Source: Gryllus longicercus
Taxonomy: Eukaryota; Arthropoda; Insecta; Orthoptera; Gryllidae
Reading direction: 5' to 3'
NCBI GenBank assembly: GCA_038098605.1
Contig: JAZDUA010001193.1
Location: 62,001 to 126,000 of the forward strand
Length of the DNA: 64,000 nt
Part shown: positions 11,107 to 23,865 of the stretch, piece by piece
Layout: every line of letters starts with the position of its first letter
Position numbering within the stretch: the stretch's first letter is position 1
Made by a program: the position numbers and the translations under genes
The notes under the pieces: generated by a model
The model's input: only the letters and a program-made list of their open reading frames with translations
Told to the model about the DNA's origin: nothing
Databases searched by the model: none

Positions 11107-12771
11107 GTAATAGTTTAGGAGATAGAGCCGTTTGAATTAATAATTGTCAGAGCTTGCAAAATGCGAAAATACAAAGCTTTTATTTTAAGGTTCCTGGAGG
11201 CCACATTTCTCATCCGCAAATAAAAAACTTGACTTTTTCTTACACTACAAGAATTTAGAAATACACGCGTGTCTGTAGAATCGATATATGTTATATAGTT
11301 TGTGAAAAATATATATTATTCCGTGTGCAAATTTCAGCGCTGTAGCTCTAATAGTTTAGGAGATAGAGCCATTTAAAGATCGACGAAGTTGTCCGATTTG
11401 AGCCATGGCACGGATTTTTTTGAAAACCACGGACCAAGCTCAAAAATTTATGGGAAATTCACTGGTGATATTCATTTTTCGATTAGAAACTTAGTTTTTA
11501 AGAAAATCGCAAAAGTATCGCCATTAGAGTCAATTTCTTCCTAGTAACTGTAGAATATTTCCATCTCATGCTCGTTCTGATTTTCGGAGAAACTTCGTTT
11601 AGGACTCAGATTAAATGCCAATATATATAATATTACGTGTGCAAATTTCAGCGCTGTAGCTGTAATAGTTTAGGAGATAGAGCCGTTTGAATTAATAATT
11701 GTCAGAGCTTGCAAAATGCGAAAATACAAAGCTTTTATTTTAAGGTTCCTGGAGGCCACATTTCTCATCCGCAAATAAAAAACTTGACTTTTTCTTACAC
11801 TGCATGAATTTAGAAATACACGCGTGTCTGTAGAATCGATATATGTTATATAGTTTGTGAAAAATGTATATTATTCCGTGTGCAAATTTCAGCGCTGTAG
11901 CTCTAATAGTTTAGGAGATAGAGCCATTTAAAGATCGACGAATTTGTCCGATTTGAGCCATGGCACGGATTTTTTTGAAAACCACGGACCAAGCTCGAAA
12001 ATTTATGGGAAATTCACTGGTGATATTCATTTTTCGATTAGAAACTTAGTTTTTAAGAAAATCGCAAAAGTATCGCCATTAGAGTCAATTTCTTCCTAGT
12101 AACTGTAGAGTATTTCCATCTCATGCTCGTTCTGATTTTCGGAGAAACTTCGTTTAAGACTCAGATTAAAGGCCAATATATATAATATTACGTGTGCAAA
12201 TTTCAGCGCTGTAGCTGTAATAGTTTAGGAGATAGAGCCGTTTGAATTAATAATTGTCAGAGCTTGCAAAATGCGAAAATACAAAGCTTTTATTTTAAGG
12301 TTCCTGGAGGCCACATTTCTCATCCGCAAATAAAAAACTTGACTTTTTCTTACACTACAAGAATTTAGAAAAACACGCGTGTCTGTAGAATCGATATATG
12401 TTATATTGTTTGTTAAAAATATATATTATTCCGTGTGCAAATTTCAGCGCTGTAGCTCTAATAGTTTAGGAGATAGAGCCATTTAAAGATCGACGAATTT
12501 GTCCGATTTAAGCCATTGCACGGATTTTTTTGAAAACCACGGACCAAGCTCGTAAATTTATGGGAAATTCACTGGTGATATTCATTTTTCGATTAGAAAC
12601 TTAGTTTTTAAGAAAATCGCAAAAGTATCGCCATTAGAGTCAATTTCTTCCTAGTAACTGTAGAATATTTCCATCTCATGCTCGTTCTGATTTTCGGAGA
12701 AACTTCGTTTAAGACTCAGATTAAAGGCCAATATATATAATATTACGTGTGCAAATTTCAGCGTTGTAGCT

Positions 12772-13881
12772 GTAATAGTTTAGGAGATAGAGCCGTTTGA
12801 ATTAATAATTGTCAGAGCTTGCAAAATGCGAAAATACAAAGCTTTTATTTTAAGGTTCCTGGAGGCCACAATTCTCATCCGCAAATAAAAAACTTGACTT
12901 TTTCTTACACTACAAGAATTTAGAAAAACACGCGTGTCTGTAGAATCGATATATGTTATATAGTTTGTGAAAAATATATATTATTCCGTGTGCAAATTTC
13001 AGCGCTGTAGCTCTAATAGTTTAGGAGATAGAGCCATTTAAAGATCGACGAAGTTGTCCGATTTGAGCCATGGCACGGATTTTTTTGAAAACCACGGACC
13101 AAGCTCGAAAATTTATGGGAAATTCACTGGTGATATTCATTTTTCGATTAGAAACTTAGTTTTTAAGAAAATCGCAAAAGTATCGCCATTAGAGTCAATT
13201 TCTTCCTAGTAACTGTAGAATATTTCCATCTCATGCTCGTTCTGATTTTCCGAGGAACTTCGTTTAGGACTCAGATTAAAGGCCAATATATATAATATTA
13301 CGTGTGCAAATTTCAGCGCTGTAGCTGTAATAGTTTAGGAGATAGAGCCGTTTGAATTAATAATTGTCAGAGCTTGCAAAATGCGAAAATACAAAGCTTT
13401 TATTTTAAGGTTCCTGGAGGCCACATTTCTCATCCGCAAATAAAAAACTTGACTTTTTCTTACACTACAAGAATTTTGAAATACACGCGTGTCTGTAGAA
13501 TCGATATATGTTATATAGTTTGTTAAAAATATATATTATTCCGTGTGCAAATTTCTGCGCTGTAGTTCTAATAGTTTAGGAGATAGAGCCATTTAAAGAT
13601 CGACGAAGTTGTCCGATTTAAGCCATGGCTCGGATTTTTTTGAAAACCACGGACCAAGCTCGAAATTTTATGGGAAATTCACAGGTGATATTCATTTTTC
13701 GATTAGAAACTTAGTTTTTAAGAAAATCGCAAAAGTATCGCCATTAGAGTCAATTTCTTCCTAGTAACTGTAGAATATTTCCATCTCATGCTCGTTCTGA
13801 TTTTCGGAGAAACTTCGTTTAAGACTCAGATTAAAGGCCACTATATATAATATTACGTGTGCAAATTTCAGCGCTGTAGCT
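12772..13881 (+). repeat. Two-monomer block, copy 3 (monomers 24-25)
   Basis: The first monomer follows a gcgttgtag box and has ccacaattctc, gaaaaacac and ccgaggaac, but gaagttgtccg in place of gaaattgtccg. The second carries gaattttgaa, ttctgcgctg, gttctaatag, aagccatggctcgg and cacaggtgat. It ends with a private ccactatata near 13838. Confidence 0.75.
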
Positions 13882-14991
13882 GTAATAGTTTAGGAGATAG
13901 AGCCGTTTGAATTAATAATTGTCAGAGCTTGCAAAATGCGAAAATACAAAGCTTTTATTTTAAGGTTCCTGGAGGCCACATTTCTCATCCGCAAATAAAA
14001 AACTTGACTTTTTCTTACACTACAAGAATTTAGAAAAACACGCGTGTCTGTAGAATCGATATATGTTATATAGTTTGTTAAAAATATATATTATTCCGTG
14101 TGCAAATTTCAGCGCTGTAGCTCTAATAGTTTGGGAGATAGAGCCATTTAAAGATCGACGAATTTGTCCGATTTGAGCCATGGCACGGATTTTTTTGAAA
14201 ACCACGGACCAAGCTCGTAATTTTATGGGAAATTCACTGGTGATATTCATTTTTCGATTAGAAACTTAGTTTTTAAGAAAATCGCAAAAGTATCGCCATT
14301 AGAGTCAATTTCTTCCTAGTAACTGTAGAATATTTCCATCTCATGCTCGTTCTGATTTACCGAGGAACTTCGTTTAGGACTCAGATTAAAGGCCAATATA
14401 TATAATATTACGTGTGCAAATTTCAGCGCTGTAGCTGTAATAGTTTAGGAGATAGAGCCGTTTGAATTAATAATTGTCAGAGCTTGCAAAATGCGAAAAT
14501 ACAAAGCTTTTATTTTAAGGTTCCTGGAGGCCACATTTCTCATCCGCAAATAAAAAACTTGACTTTTTCTTACACTACAAGAATTTTGAAATACACGCGT
14601 GTCTGTAGAATCGATATATGTTATATAGTTTGTTAAAAATATATATTATTCCGTGTGCAAATTTCAGCGCTGTAGCTCTAATAGTTTAGGAGATAGAGCC
14701 ATTTAAAGATCGACGAAGTTGTCCGATTTGAGCCATGGCACAGATTTTTTTGAAAACCACGGACCAAGCTCGTAATTTTATGGGAAATTCACTGGTGATA
14801 TTCATTTTTCGATTAGAAACTTAGTTTTTAAGAAAATCGCAAAAGTATCGCCATTAGAGTCAATTTCTTCCTAGTAACTGTAGAATATTTCCATCTCATG
14901 ATCGTTCTGATTTTCGGAGAAACTTCGTTTAAGACTCAGATTAAAGGCCAATATATATAATATTACGTGTGCAAATTTCAGCGTTGTAGCT

Positions 14992-16654
14992 GTAATAGTT
15001 TAGGAGATAGAGCCGTTTGAATTAATAATGTCAGAGCTTGCAAAATGCGAAAATACAAAGCTTTTATTTTAAGGTTCCTGGAGGCCACATTTCTCATCCG
15101 CAAATAAAAAACTTGACTTTTTCTTACACTACAAGAATTTAGAAATACACGCGTGTGTGTAGAATCGATATATGTTATATAGTTTGTGAAAAATATATAT
15201 TATTCCGTGTGCAAATTTCAGCGCTGTAGCTCTAATAGTTTAGGAGATAGAGCCATTTAAAGATCGACGAAGTTGTCCGATTTGAGCCATGGCACAGATT
15301 TTTTTGAAAACCACGGACCAAGCTCGTAATTTTATGGGAAATTCACTGGTGATATTCATTTTTCGATTAGAAACTTAGTTTTTAAGAAAATCGCAAAAGT
15401 ATCGCCATTAGAGTCAATTTCTTCCTAGTAACTGTAGAATATTTCCATCTCATGCTCGTTCTAATTTTCCGAGGAACTTCGTTTAGGACTCAGATTAAAG
15501 GCCAATATATATAATATTACGTGTGCAAATTTCAGGGCTGTAGCTGTAATAGTTTAGGAGATAGAGCCGTTTGAATAATAATTGTCAGAGCTTGCAAAAT
15601 GCGAAAATACAAAGCTTTTATTTTAAGTTTCCTGGAGGCCACATTTCTCATCCGCAAATAAAAAACTTGACTTTTTCTTACACTGCAAGAATTTAGAAAT
15701 ACACGCGTGTCTGTAGAATCGATATATGTTATATAGTTTGTGAAAAATATATATTATTCCGTGTGCAAATTTCAGCGCTGTAGCTCTAATAGTTTAGGAG
15801 ATAGAGCCATTTAAAGATCGACGAAGTTGTCCGATTTGAGCCATGGCACGGATTTTTTTGAAAACCACGGACCAAGCTCGAAAATTTATGGGAAATTCAC
15901 TGGTGATATTCATTTTTCGATTAGAAACTTAGTTTTTAAGAAAATCGCAAAAGTATCGCCATTAGAGTCAATTTCTTCCTAGTAACTGTAGAATATTTCC
16001 ATCTCATGCTCGTTCTGATTTTCCGAGGAACTTCGTTTAGGACTCAGATTAAAGTCCAATATATATAATATTACGTGTGCAAATTTCAGCGCTGTAGCTG
16101 TAATAGTTTAGGAGATAGAGCCGTTTGAATTAATAATTGTCAGAGCTTGCAAAATGCGAAAATACAAAGCTTTTATTTTAAGGTTCCTGGAGGCCACATT
16201 TCTCATCCGCAAATAAAAAACTTGACTTTTTCTTACACTACAAGAATTTTGAAATACACGCGTGTCTGTAGAATCGATATATGTTATATAGTTTGTTAAA
16301 AATATATATTATTCCGTGTGCAAATTTCTGCGCTGTAGTTCTAATAGTTTAGGAGTTAGAGCCATTTAAAGATCGACGAAGTTGTCCGATTTAAGCCATG
16401 GCTCGGATTTTTTTGAAAACCACGGACCAAGCTCGAAATTTTATGGGAAATTCACAGGTGATATTCATTTTTCGATTAGAAACTTAGTTTTTAAGAAAAT
16501 CGCAAAAGTATCGCCATTAGAGTCAATTTCTTCCTAGTAACTGTAGAATATTTCCATCTCATGCTCGTTCTGATTTTCCGAGGAACTTCGTTTAGGACTC
16601 AGATTAAAGGCCAATATATATAATATTACGTGTGCAAATTTCAGCGTTGTAGCT
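14992..16654 (+). repeat. Three-monomer HOR unit, copy 1 (monomers 28-30)
   Basis: The first monomer has cgcgtgtgtg, cacagattt and tctaattttcc. The second follows a cagggctg box and has aagtttcctgg, actgcaag and attaaagtcc. The third has gaattttgaa, ttctgcgctg, gttctaatag, gagttagagcc and cacaggtgat. Two 1-bp losses are private to this copy or its relatives: taataatgtcag near 15025 and tttgaataataattg near 15573. The second is also at 21117. Confidence 0.8.
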
Positions 16655-18317
16655 GTAATAGTTTAGGAGATAGAGCCGTTTGAATTAATAATTGTCAGAG
16701 CTTGCAAAATGCGAAAATACAAAGCTTTTATTTTAAGGTTCCTGGAGGCCACATTTCTCATCCGCAAATAAAAAACTTGACTTTTTCTTACACTACAAGA
16801 ATTTAGAAATACACGCGTGTGTGTAGAATCGATATATGTTATATAGTTTGTGAAAAATATATATTATTCCGTGTGCAAATTTCAGCGCTGTAGCTCTAAT
16901 AGTTTAGGAGATAGAGCCATTTAAAGATCGACGAAGTTGTCCGATTTGAGCCATGGCACAGATTTTTTTGAAAACCACGGACCAAGCTCGTAATTTTATG
17001 GGAAATTCACTGGTGATATTCATTTTTCGATTAGAAACTTAGTTTTTAAGAAAATCGCAAAAGTATCGCCATTAGAGTCAATTTCTTCCTAGTAACTGTA
17101 GAATATTTCCATCTCATGCTCGTTCTAATTTTCCGAGGAACTTCGTTTAGGACTCAGATTAAAGGCCAATATATATAATATTACGTGTGCAAATTTCAGG
17201 GCTGTAGCTGTAATAGTTTAGGAGATAGAGCCGTTTGAATTAATAATTGTCAGAGCTTGCAAAATGCGAAAATACAAAGCTTTTATTTTAAGTTTCCTGG
17301 AGGCCACATTTCTCATCCGCAAATAAAAAACTTGACTTTTTCTTACACTGCAAGAATTTAGAAATACACGCGTGTCTGTAGAATCGATATATGTTATATA
17401 GTTTGTGAAAAATATATATTATTCCGTGTGCAAATTTCAGCGCCGTAGCTCTAATAGTTTAGGAGATAGAGCCATTTAAAGATCGACGAAGTTGTCCGAT
17501 TTGAGCCATGGCACGGATTTTTTTGAAAACCACGGACCAAGCTCGAAAATTTATGGGAAATTCACTGGTGATATTCATTTTTCGATTAGAAACTTAGTTT
17601 TTAAGAAAATCGCAAAAGTATCGCCATTAGAGTCAATTTCTTCCTAGTAACTGTAGAATATTTCCATCTCATGCTCGTTCTGATTTTCCGAGGAACTTCG
17701 TTTAGGACTCAGATTAAAGTCCAATATATATAATATTACGTGTGCAAATTTCAGCGCTGTAGCTGTAATAGTTTAGGAGATAGAGCCGTTTGAATTAATA
17801 ATTGTCAGAGCTTGCAAAATGCGAAAATACAAAGCTTTTATTTTAAGGTTCCTGGAGGCCACATTTCTCATCCGCAAATAAAAAACTTGACTTTTTCTTA
17901 CACTACAAGAATTTTGAAATACACGCGTGTCTGTAGAATCGATATATGTTATATAGTTTGTTAAAAATATATATTATTCCGTGTGCAAATTTCTGCGCTG
18001 TAGTTCTAATAGTTTAGGAGTTAGAGCCATTTAAAGATCGACGAAGTTGTCCGATTTAAGCCATGGCTCGGATTTTTTTGAAAACCACGGACCAAGCTCG
18101 AAATTTTATGGGAAATTCACAGGTGATATTCATTTTTCGATTAGAAACTTAGTTTTTAAGAAAATCGCAAAAGTATCGCCATTAGAGTCAATTACTTCCT
18201 AGTAACTGTAGAATATTTCCATCTCATGCTCGTTCTGATTTTCCGAGGAACTTCGTTTAGGACTCAGATTAAAGGCCAATATATATTATTACGTGTGCAA
18301 ATTTCAGCGCTGTAGCT
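16655..18317 (+). repeat. Three-monomer HOR unit, copy 2 (monomers 31-33)
   Basis: This matches copy 1 with an offset of 1664 bp at the cgcgtgtgtg marker (15151 and 16815 by its second base). Private changes are gcgccgtagc near 17443, caattacttcc near 18190 and a 2-base loss in the TA tract near 18286. It is followed by an extra gaattttgaa monomer (34) with tacaagcgtgcctg. Confidence 0.8.
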
Positions 18318-18872
18318 GTAATAGTTTAGGAGATAGAGCCGTTTGAATTAATAATTGTCAGAGCTTGCAAAATGCGAAAATACAAAGCTTTTATTTTAAG
18401 GTTCCTGGAGGCCACATTTCTCATCCGCAAATAAAAAACTTGACTTTTTCTTACACTACAAGAATTTTGAAATACAAGCGTGCCTGTAGAATCGATATAT
18501 GTTATATAGTTTGTTAAAAATATATATTATTCCGTGTGCAAATTTCTGCGCTGTAGTTCTAATAGTTTAGGAGATAGAGCCATTTAAAGATCGACGAAGT
18601 TGTCCGATTTAAGCCATGGCTCGGATTTTTTTGAAAACCACGGACCAAGCTCGAAATTTTATGGGAAATTCACAGGTGATATTCATTTTTCGATTAGAAA
18701 CTTAGTTTTTAAGAAAATCGCAAAAGTATCGCCATTAGAGTCAATTTCTTCCTAGTAACTGTAGAATATTTCCATCTCATGATCGTTCTGATTTTCGGAG
18801 AAACTTCGTTTAAGACTCAGATTAAAGGCCAATATATATAATATTACGTGTGCAAATTTCAGCGTTGTAGCT

Positions 18873-19982
18873 GTAATAGTTTAGGAGATAGAGCCGTTTG
18901 AATTAATAATTGTCAGAGCTTGCAAAATGCGAAAATACAAAGCTTTTATTTTAAGGTTCCTGGAGGCCACATTTCTCATCCGCAAATAAAAAACTTGACT
19001 TTTTCTTACACTACAAGAATTTAGAAATACACGCGTGTGTGTAGAATCGATATATGTTATATAGTTTGTGAAAAATATATATTATTCCGTGTGCAAATTT
19101 CAGCGCTGTAGCTCTAATAGTTTAGGAGATAGAGCCATTTAAAGATCGACGAAGTTGTCCGATTTGAGCCATGGCACAGATTTTTTTGAAAACCACGGAC
19201 CAAGCTCGTAATTTTATGGGAAATTCACTGGTGATATTCATTTTTCGATTAGAAACTTAGTTTTTAAGAAAATCGCAAAAGTATCGCCATTAGAGTCAAT
19301 TTCTTCCTAGTAACTGTAGAATATTTCCATCTCATGCTCGTTCTAATTTTCCGAGGAACTTCGTTTAGGACTCAGATTAAAGGCCAATATATATAATATT
19401 ACGTGTGCAAATTTCAGGGCTGTAGCTGTAATAGTTTAGGAGATAGAGCCGTTTGAATTAATAATTGTCAGAGCTTGCAAAATGCGAAAATACAAAGCTT
19501 TTATTTTAAGTTTCCTGGAGGCCACATTTCTCATCCGCAAATAAAAAACTTGACTTTTTCTTACACTGCAAGAATTTAGAAATACACGCGTGTCTGTAGA
19601 ATCGATATATGTTATATAGTTTGTGAAAAATATATATTATTCCGTGTGCAAATTTCAGCGCTGTAGCTCTAATAGTTTAGGAGATAGAGCCATTTAAAGA
19701 TCGACGAAGTTGTCCGATTTGAGCCATGGCACGGATTTTTTTGAAAACCACGGACCAAGCTCGAAAATTTATGGGAAATTCACTGGTGATATTCATTTTT
19801 CGATTAGAAACTTAGTTTCTAAGAAAATCGCAAAAGTATCGCCATTAGAGTCAATTTCTTCCTAGTAACTGTAGAATATTTCCATCTCATGCTCGTTCTG
19901 ATTTTCCGAGGAACTTCGTTTAGGACTCAGATTAAAGGCCAACATATATAATATTACGTGTGCAAATTTCAGTGCTGTAGCT
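18873..19982 (+). repeat. Three-monomer HOR unit, partial copy 3 (monomers 35-36)
   Basis: Only the first two monomers are present (cgcgtgtgtg, cacagattt, tctaattttcc; then cagggctg, aagtttcctgg). Before the third begins, the array switches to the segment shared with 8170-9380, at about 19821-19941. Private change: gtttctaag near 19816. The preceding monomer shares the rare catgatcgttc with monomer 27 (14899 and 18780), so the lead-in to copies 1 and 3 is also related. Confidence 0.75.
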
Positions 19983-21030
19983 GTAATAGTTTAGGAGATA
20001 GAGCCGTTTGAATTAATAATTGTCAGAGCTTGCAAAATGCGAAAATACAAAGCTATTATTTTAAGGTTCCTGGAGGCCACATTTCTCATCCGCAAATAAG
20101 AAACTTGACTTTTTCTTACACTACAAGAATTTAGAAATACACACGTGTCTGTAGAATCGATATATGTTATATAGTTTGTGAAAAATATATATTATTCCGT
20201 GTGCAAATTTCAGCGCTGTAGCTCTAATAGTTTAGGAGATAGAGCCATTTAAAGATCGACGAAGTTGTCCGATTTGAGCCATGGCACGGATTTTTTTGAA
20301 AACCACGGACCAAGCTCAAAAATTTATGGGAAATTCACTGGTGATATTCATTTTTCGATTAGAAACTTAGTTTTTAAGAAAATCGCAAAAGTATCGCCAT
20401 TAGAGTCAATTTCTTCCTAGTAACTGTAGAATATTTCCATCTCATGCTCGTTCTGATTTTCGGAGAAACTTCGTTTAGGACTCAGATTAAATACCAATAT
20501 ATATAATATTACGTGTGCAAATTTCAGCGCTGTAGCTGTAATAGTTTAGGAGATAGAGCCGTTTGAATTAATAATTGTCAGAGCTTGCAAAATGCGAAAA
20601 TACAAAGCTTTTATTTTAAGGTTCCTGGAGGCCACATTTCTCATCCGCAAATAAAAAACTTGACTTTTTCTTACACTGCAAGAATTTAGAAATACACGCG
20701 TGTCTGTAGAATCGATATATGTTATATAGTTTGTGAAAAATGTATATTATTCCGTGTGCAAACTTCAGCGCTGTAGCTCTAATAGTTTAGGAGATAGAGC
20801 CATTTAAAGATCGACGAATTTGTCCGATTTGAGCCATTGCACGGATTTTTTTGAAAACCACGGACCAAGCTCGTAAATTTATGGGAAATTCACTGGTGAT
20901 ATTCATTTTTCGATTAGAAACTTAGTTTTTAAGAAAATCGCAAAAGTATCGCCATTAGAGTCAATTTCTTCCTAGTAACTGTAGAATATTTCCATCTCAT
21001 GCTCGTTCTGATTTTCGGAGAAACTTCGTT
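19821..21030 (+). repeat. ~1.2-kb segment duplicated from 8170-9380 (right copy)
   Basis: Monomers 37-38 carry the same series of rare variants as monomers 16-17. The surroundings differ: on the left side is the cagggctg monomer of the three-monomer unit, and the right side ends in aggactcagattaaatgcc instead of aagactcagattaaagg. The segment therefore interrupts the local three-monomer pattern, consistent with unequal exchange or copying from the left region (or from a similar array outside the window). Confidence 0.8.
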
Positions 21031-21092
21031 TAGGACTCAGATTAAATGCCAATATATATAATATTACGTGTGCAAATTTCAGGGCTGTAGCT

Positions 21093-22201
21093 GTAATAGT
21101 TTAGGAGATAGAGCCGTTTGAATAATAATTGTCAGAGCTTGCAAAATGCGAAAATACAAAGCTTTTATTTTAAGTTTCCTGGAGGCCACATTTCTCATCC
21201 GCAAATAAAAAACTTGACTTTTTCTTACACTGCAAGAATTTAGAAATACACGCGTGTCTGTAGAATCGATATATGTTATATAGTTTGTGAAAAATATATA
21301 TTATTCCGTGTGCAAATTTCAGCGCTGTAGCTCTAATAGTTTAGGAGATAGAGCCATTTAAAGATCGACGAAGTTGTCCGATTTGAGCCATGGCACGGAT
21401 TTTTTTGAAAACCACGGACCAAGCTCGAAAATTTATGGGAAATTCACTGGTGATATTCATTTTTCGATTAGAAACTTAGTTTTTAAGAAAATCGCAAAAG
21501 TATCGCCATTAGAGTCAATTTCTTCCTAGTAACTGTAGAATATTTCCATCTCATGCTCGTTCTGATTTTCCGAGGAACTTCGTTTAGGACTCAGATTAAA
21601 GTCCAATATATATAATATTACGTGTGCAAATTTCAGCGCTGTAGCTGTAATAGTTTAGGAGATAGAGCCGTTTGAATTAATAATTGTCAGAGCTTGCAAA
21701 ATGCGAAAATACAAAGCTTTTATTTTAAGGTTCCTGGAGGCCACATTTCTCATCCGCAAATAAAAAACTTGACTTTTTCTTACACTACAAGAATTTTGAA
21801 ATACACGCGTGTCTGTAGAATCGATATATGTTATATAGTTTGTTAAAAATATATATTATTCCGTGTGCAAATTTCTGCGCTGTAGTTCTAATAGTTTAGG
21901 AGTTAGAGCCATTTAAAGATCGACGAAGTTGTCCGATTTAAGCCATGGCTCGGATTTTTTTGAAAACCACGGACCAAGCTCGAAATTTTATGGGAAATTC
22001 ACAGGTGATATTCATTTTTCGATTAGAAACTTAGTTTTTAAGAAAATCGCAAAAGTATCGCCATTAGAGTCAATTTCTTCCTAGTAACTGTAGAATATTT
22101 CCATCTCATGCTCGTTCTGATTTTCCGAGGAACTTCGTTTAGGACTCAGATTAAAGGCCAATATATATAATATTACGTGTGCAAATTTCAGCGTTGTAGC
22201 T
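21093..22201 (+). repeat. Three-monomer HOR unit, partial copy 4 (monomers 39-40)
   Basis: The second and third monomers of the unit return (cagggctg, tttgaataataattg, aagtttcctgg, attaaagtcc; then ttctgcgctg, gttctaatag, gagttagagcc). The 1-bp loss in tttgaataataattg is shared with copy 1 (15573) and not copy 2, so this piece descends from a copy-1-like unit 5547 bp upstream. It ends at monomer 41, which has a 2-bp loss and a 1-bp-shorter phase (gcttcaaaatg near 22250). Confidence 0.75.
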
Positions 22202-22755
22202 GTAATAGTTTAGGAGATAGAGCCGTTTGAATTAATAATTGTCAGAGCTTCAAAATGCGAAAATACAAAGCTTTTATTTTAAGGTTCCTGGAGGCCACAT
22301 TTCTCATCCGCAAATAAAAAACTTGACTTTTTCTTACACTACAAGAATTTAGAAATACACGCGTGTCTGTAGAATCGATATATGTTATATAGTTTGTGAA
22401 AAATATATATTATTCCGTGTGCAAATTTCAGCGCTGTAGCTCTAATAGTTTAGGAGATAGAGCCATTTAAAGATCGACGAAGTTGTCCGATTTGAGCCAT
22501 GGCACGGATTTTTTTGAAAACCACGGACCAAGCTCGAAAATTTATGGGAAATTCACTGGTGATATTCATTTTTCGATTAGAAACTTAGTTTTTAAGAAAA
22601 TCGCAAAAGTATCGCCATTAGAGTCAATTTCTTCCTAGTAACTGTAGAATATTTCCATCTCATGCTCGTTCTGATTTTCGGAGAAACTTCGTTTAAGACT
22701 CAGATTAAAGGCCAATATATATAATATTACGTGTGCAAATTTCAGCGCTGTAGCT

Positions 22756-23865
22756 GTAATAGTTTAGGAGATAGAGCCGTTTGAATTAATAATTGTCAGA
22801 GCTTGCAAAATGCGAAAATACAAAGCTTTTATTTTAATGTTCCTGGAGGCCACATTTCTCATCCGCAAATAAAAAACTTGACTTTTTCTTACACTGCAAG
22901 AATTTAGAAATACACGCGTGTCTGTAGAATCGATATATGTTATATAGTTTGTTAAAAATATATATTATTCCGTGTGCAAATTTCAGCGCTGTAGCTCTAA
23001 TAGTTTAGGAGATAGAGCCATTTAAACATAGACGAAGTTGTCCGATTTGAGCCATGGCACAGATTTTTTTGAAAACCACGGACCAAGCTCGAAATTTTAT
23101 GGGAAATTCACTGGTGATATTCATTTTTCGATTAGAAACTTAGTTTTTAAGAAAATCGCAAAAGTATCGCCATTAGAGTCAGTTTATTCCTAGTAACTGT
23201 AGAATATTTCCATCTCATGCTCGTTCTGATTTTCGGAGAAACTTCGTTTAAGACTCAGATTAAAGGCCAATATATATAATATTACGTGTGCAAATTTCAG
23301 CGCTGTAGCTGTAATAGTTTAGGAGATAGAGCCGTTTAAATTAATAAATGTCAGAGCTTGCAAAATGCGAAAATACAAAGCTTTTATTTTAAAATTCCTG
23401 GAGGCCACATTTCTCATCCGCAAATAAAAAACTTGACTTTTTCTTACACTACAAGAATTTAGAAAAGCACGCGTGTCTTTAGAATCGATATATGTTATAT
23501 AGTTTGTTAAAAATATATATTATTCCGTGTGCAAATTTCAGCGCTGTAGTTCTAATAGTTTAGGAGATAGAGCCATTTAAAGATCGACGAAGTTGTCCGA
23601 TTTAAGCCATGGCTCGGATTTTTTTGAAAACCACGGACCAAGCTCGAAATTTTATGGGAAATTCACAGGTGATATTCATTTTTCGATTAGAAACTTAGTT
23701 TTTAAGAAAATCGTAAAAGTATCGCCATTAGAGTCAATTTCTTCCTAGTAACTGTAGAATATTTCCATCTCATGCTCGTTCTGATTTTCGGAGAATCTTC
23801 GTTTAAAACTCAGATTAAAGGCCAATATATATAATATTACGTGTGCAAATTTCAGCGCTGTAGCT
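22756..23865 (+). repeat. Six-monomer HOR, shortened lead-in (monomers 42-43)
   Basis: Monomer 42 (ttaatgttcc, taaacatagacg, gtcagtttattcc) and 43 (aaattaataaatg, aaaattcctgg, gaaaagcacg, gtctttag, aaaatcgtaaaag) match monomers 46-47 and 52-53 of the complete units. The tail of 43 then carries ggagaatcttcg and aaaactcag, which in complete units lies two monomers further on (27117, 30446). The intervening two monomers are missing, with the join between 23712 and 23791. Confidence 0.85.

Larger units (their letters stand above)
1..14991 (+). repeat. Array region I: irregular mosaic of monomer types (monomers 1-27)
   Basis: Twenty-seven monomers with no single fixed higher-order unit. Monomers 2-3, 11-12 and 19-20 are the same two-monomer series (catctgcaaat, gatagtgcc or gatagtgct, gattcaagg, then a monomer ending aggactcagattaaatgcc). 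Their spacing is 4995 bp (nine monomers) and 4446 bp (eight monomers plus small indels). Other repeated blocks inside the region are listed separately. Haplotypes of half B change from monomer to monomer, so neighbours are often less alike than copies 4-9 monomers apart. Confidence 0.8.

Noticed and set aside
14020..14250. 76-codon open frame on the minus strand
   Set aside because: It lies inside ordinary satellite monomer 26. A single substitution in the B box (ttaggag to ttgggag at 14133) turns a TAA stop on the minus strand into CAA. Every other monomer is closed at that place, there is no support from neighbours, and the predicted peptide is only the reverse reading of the repeat.
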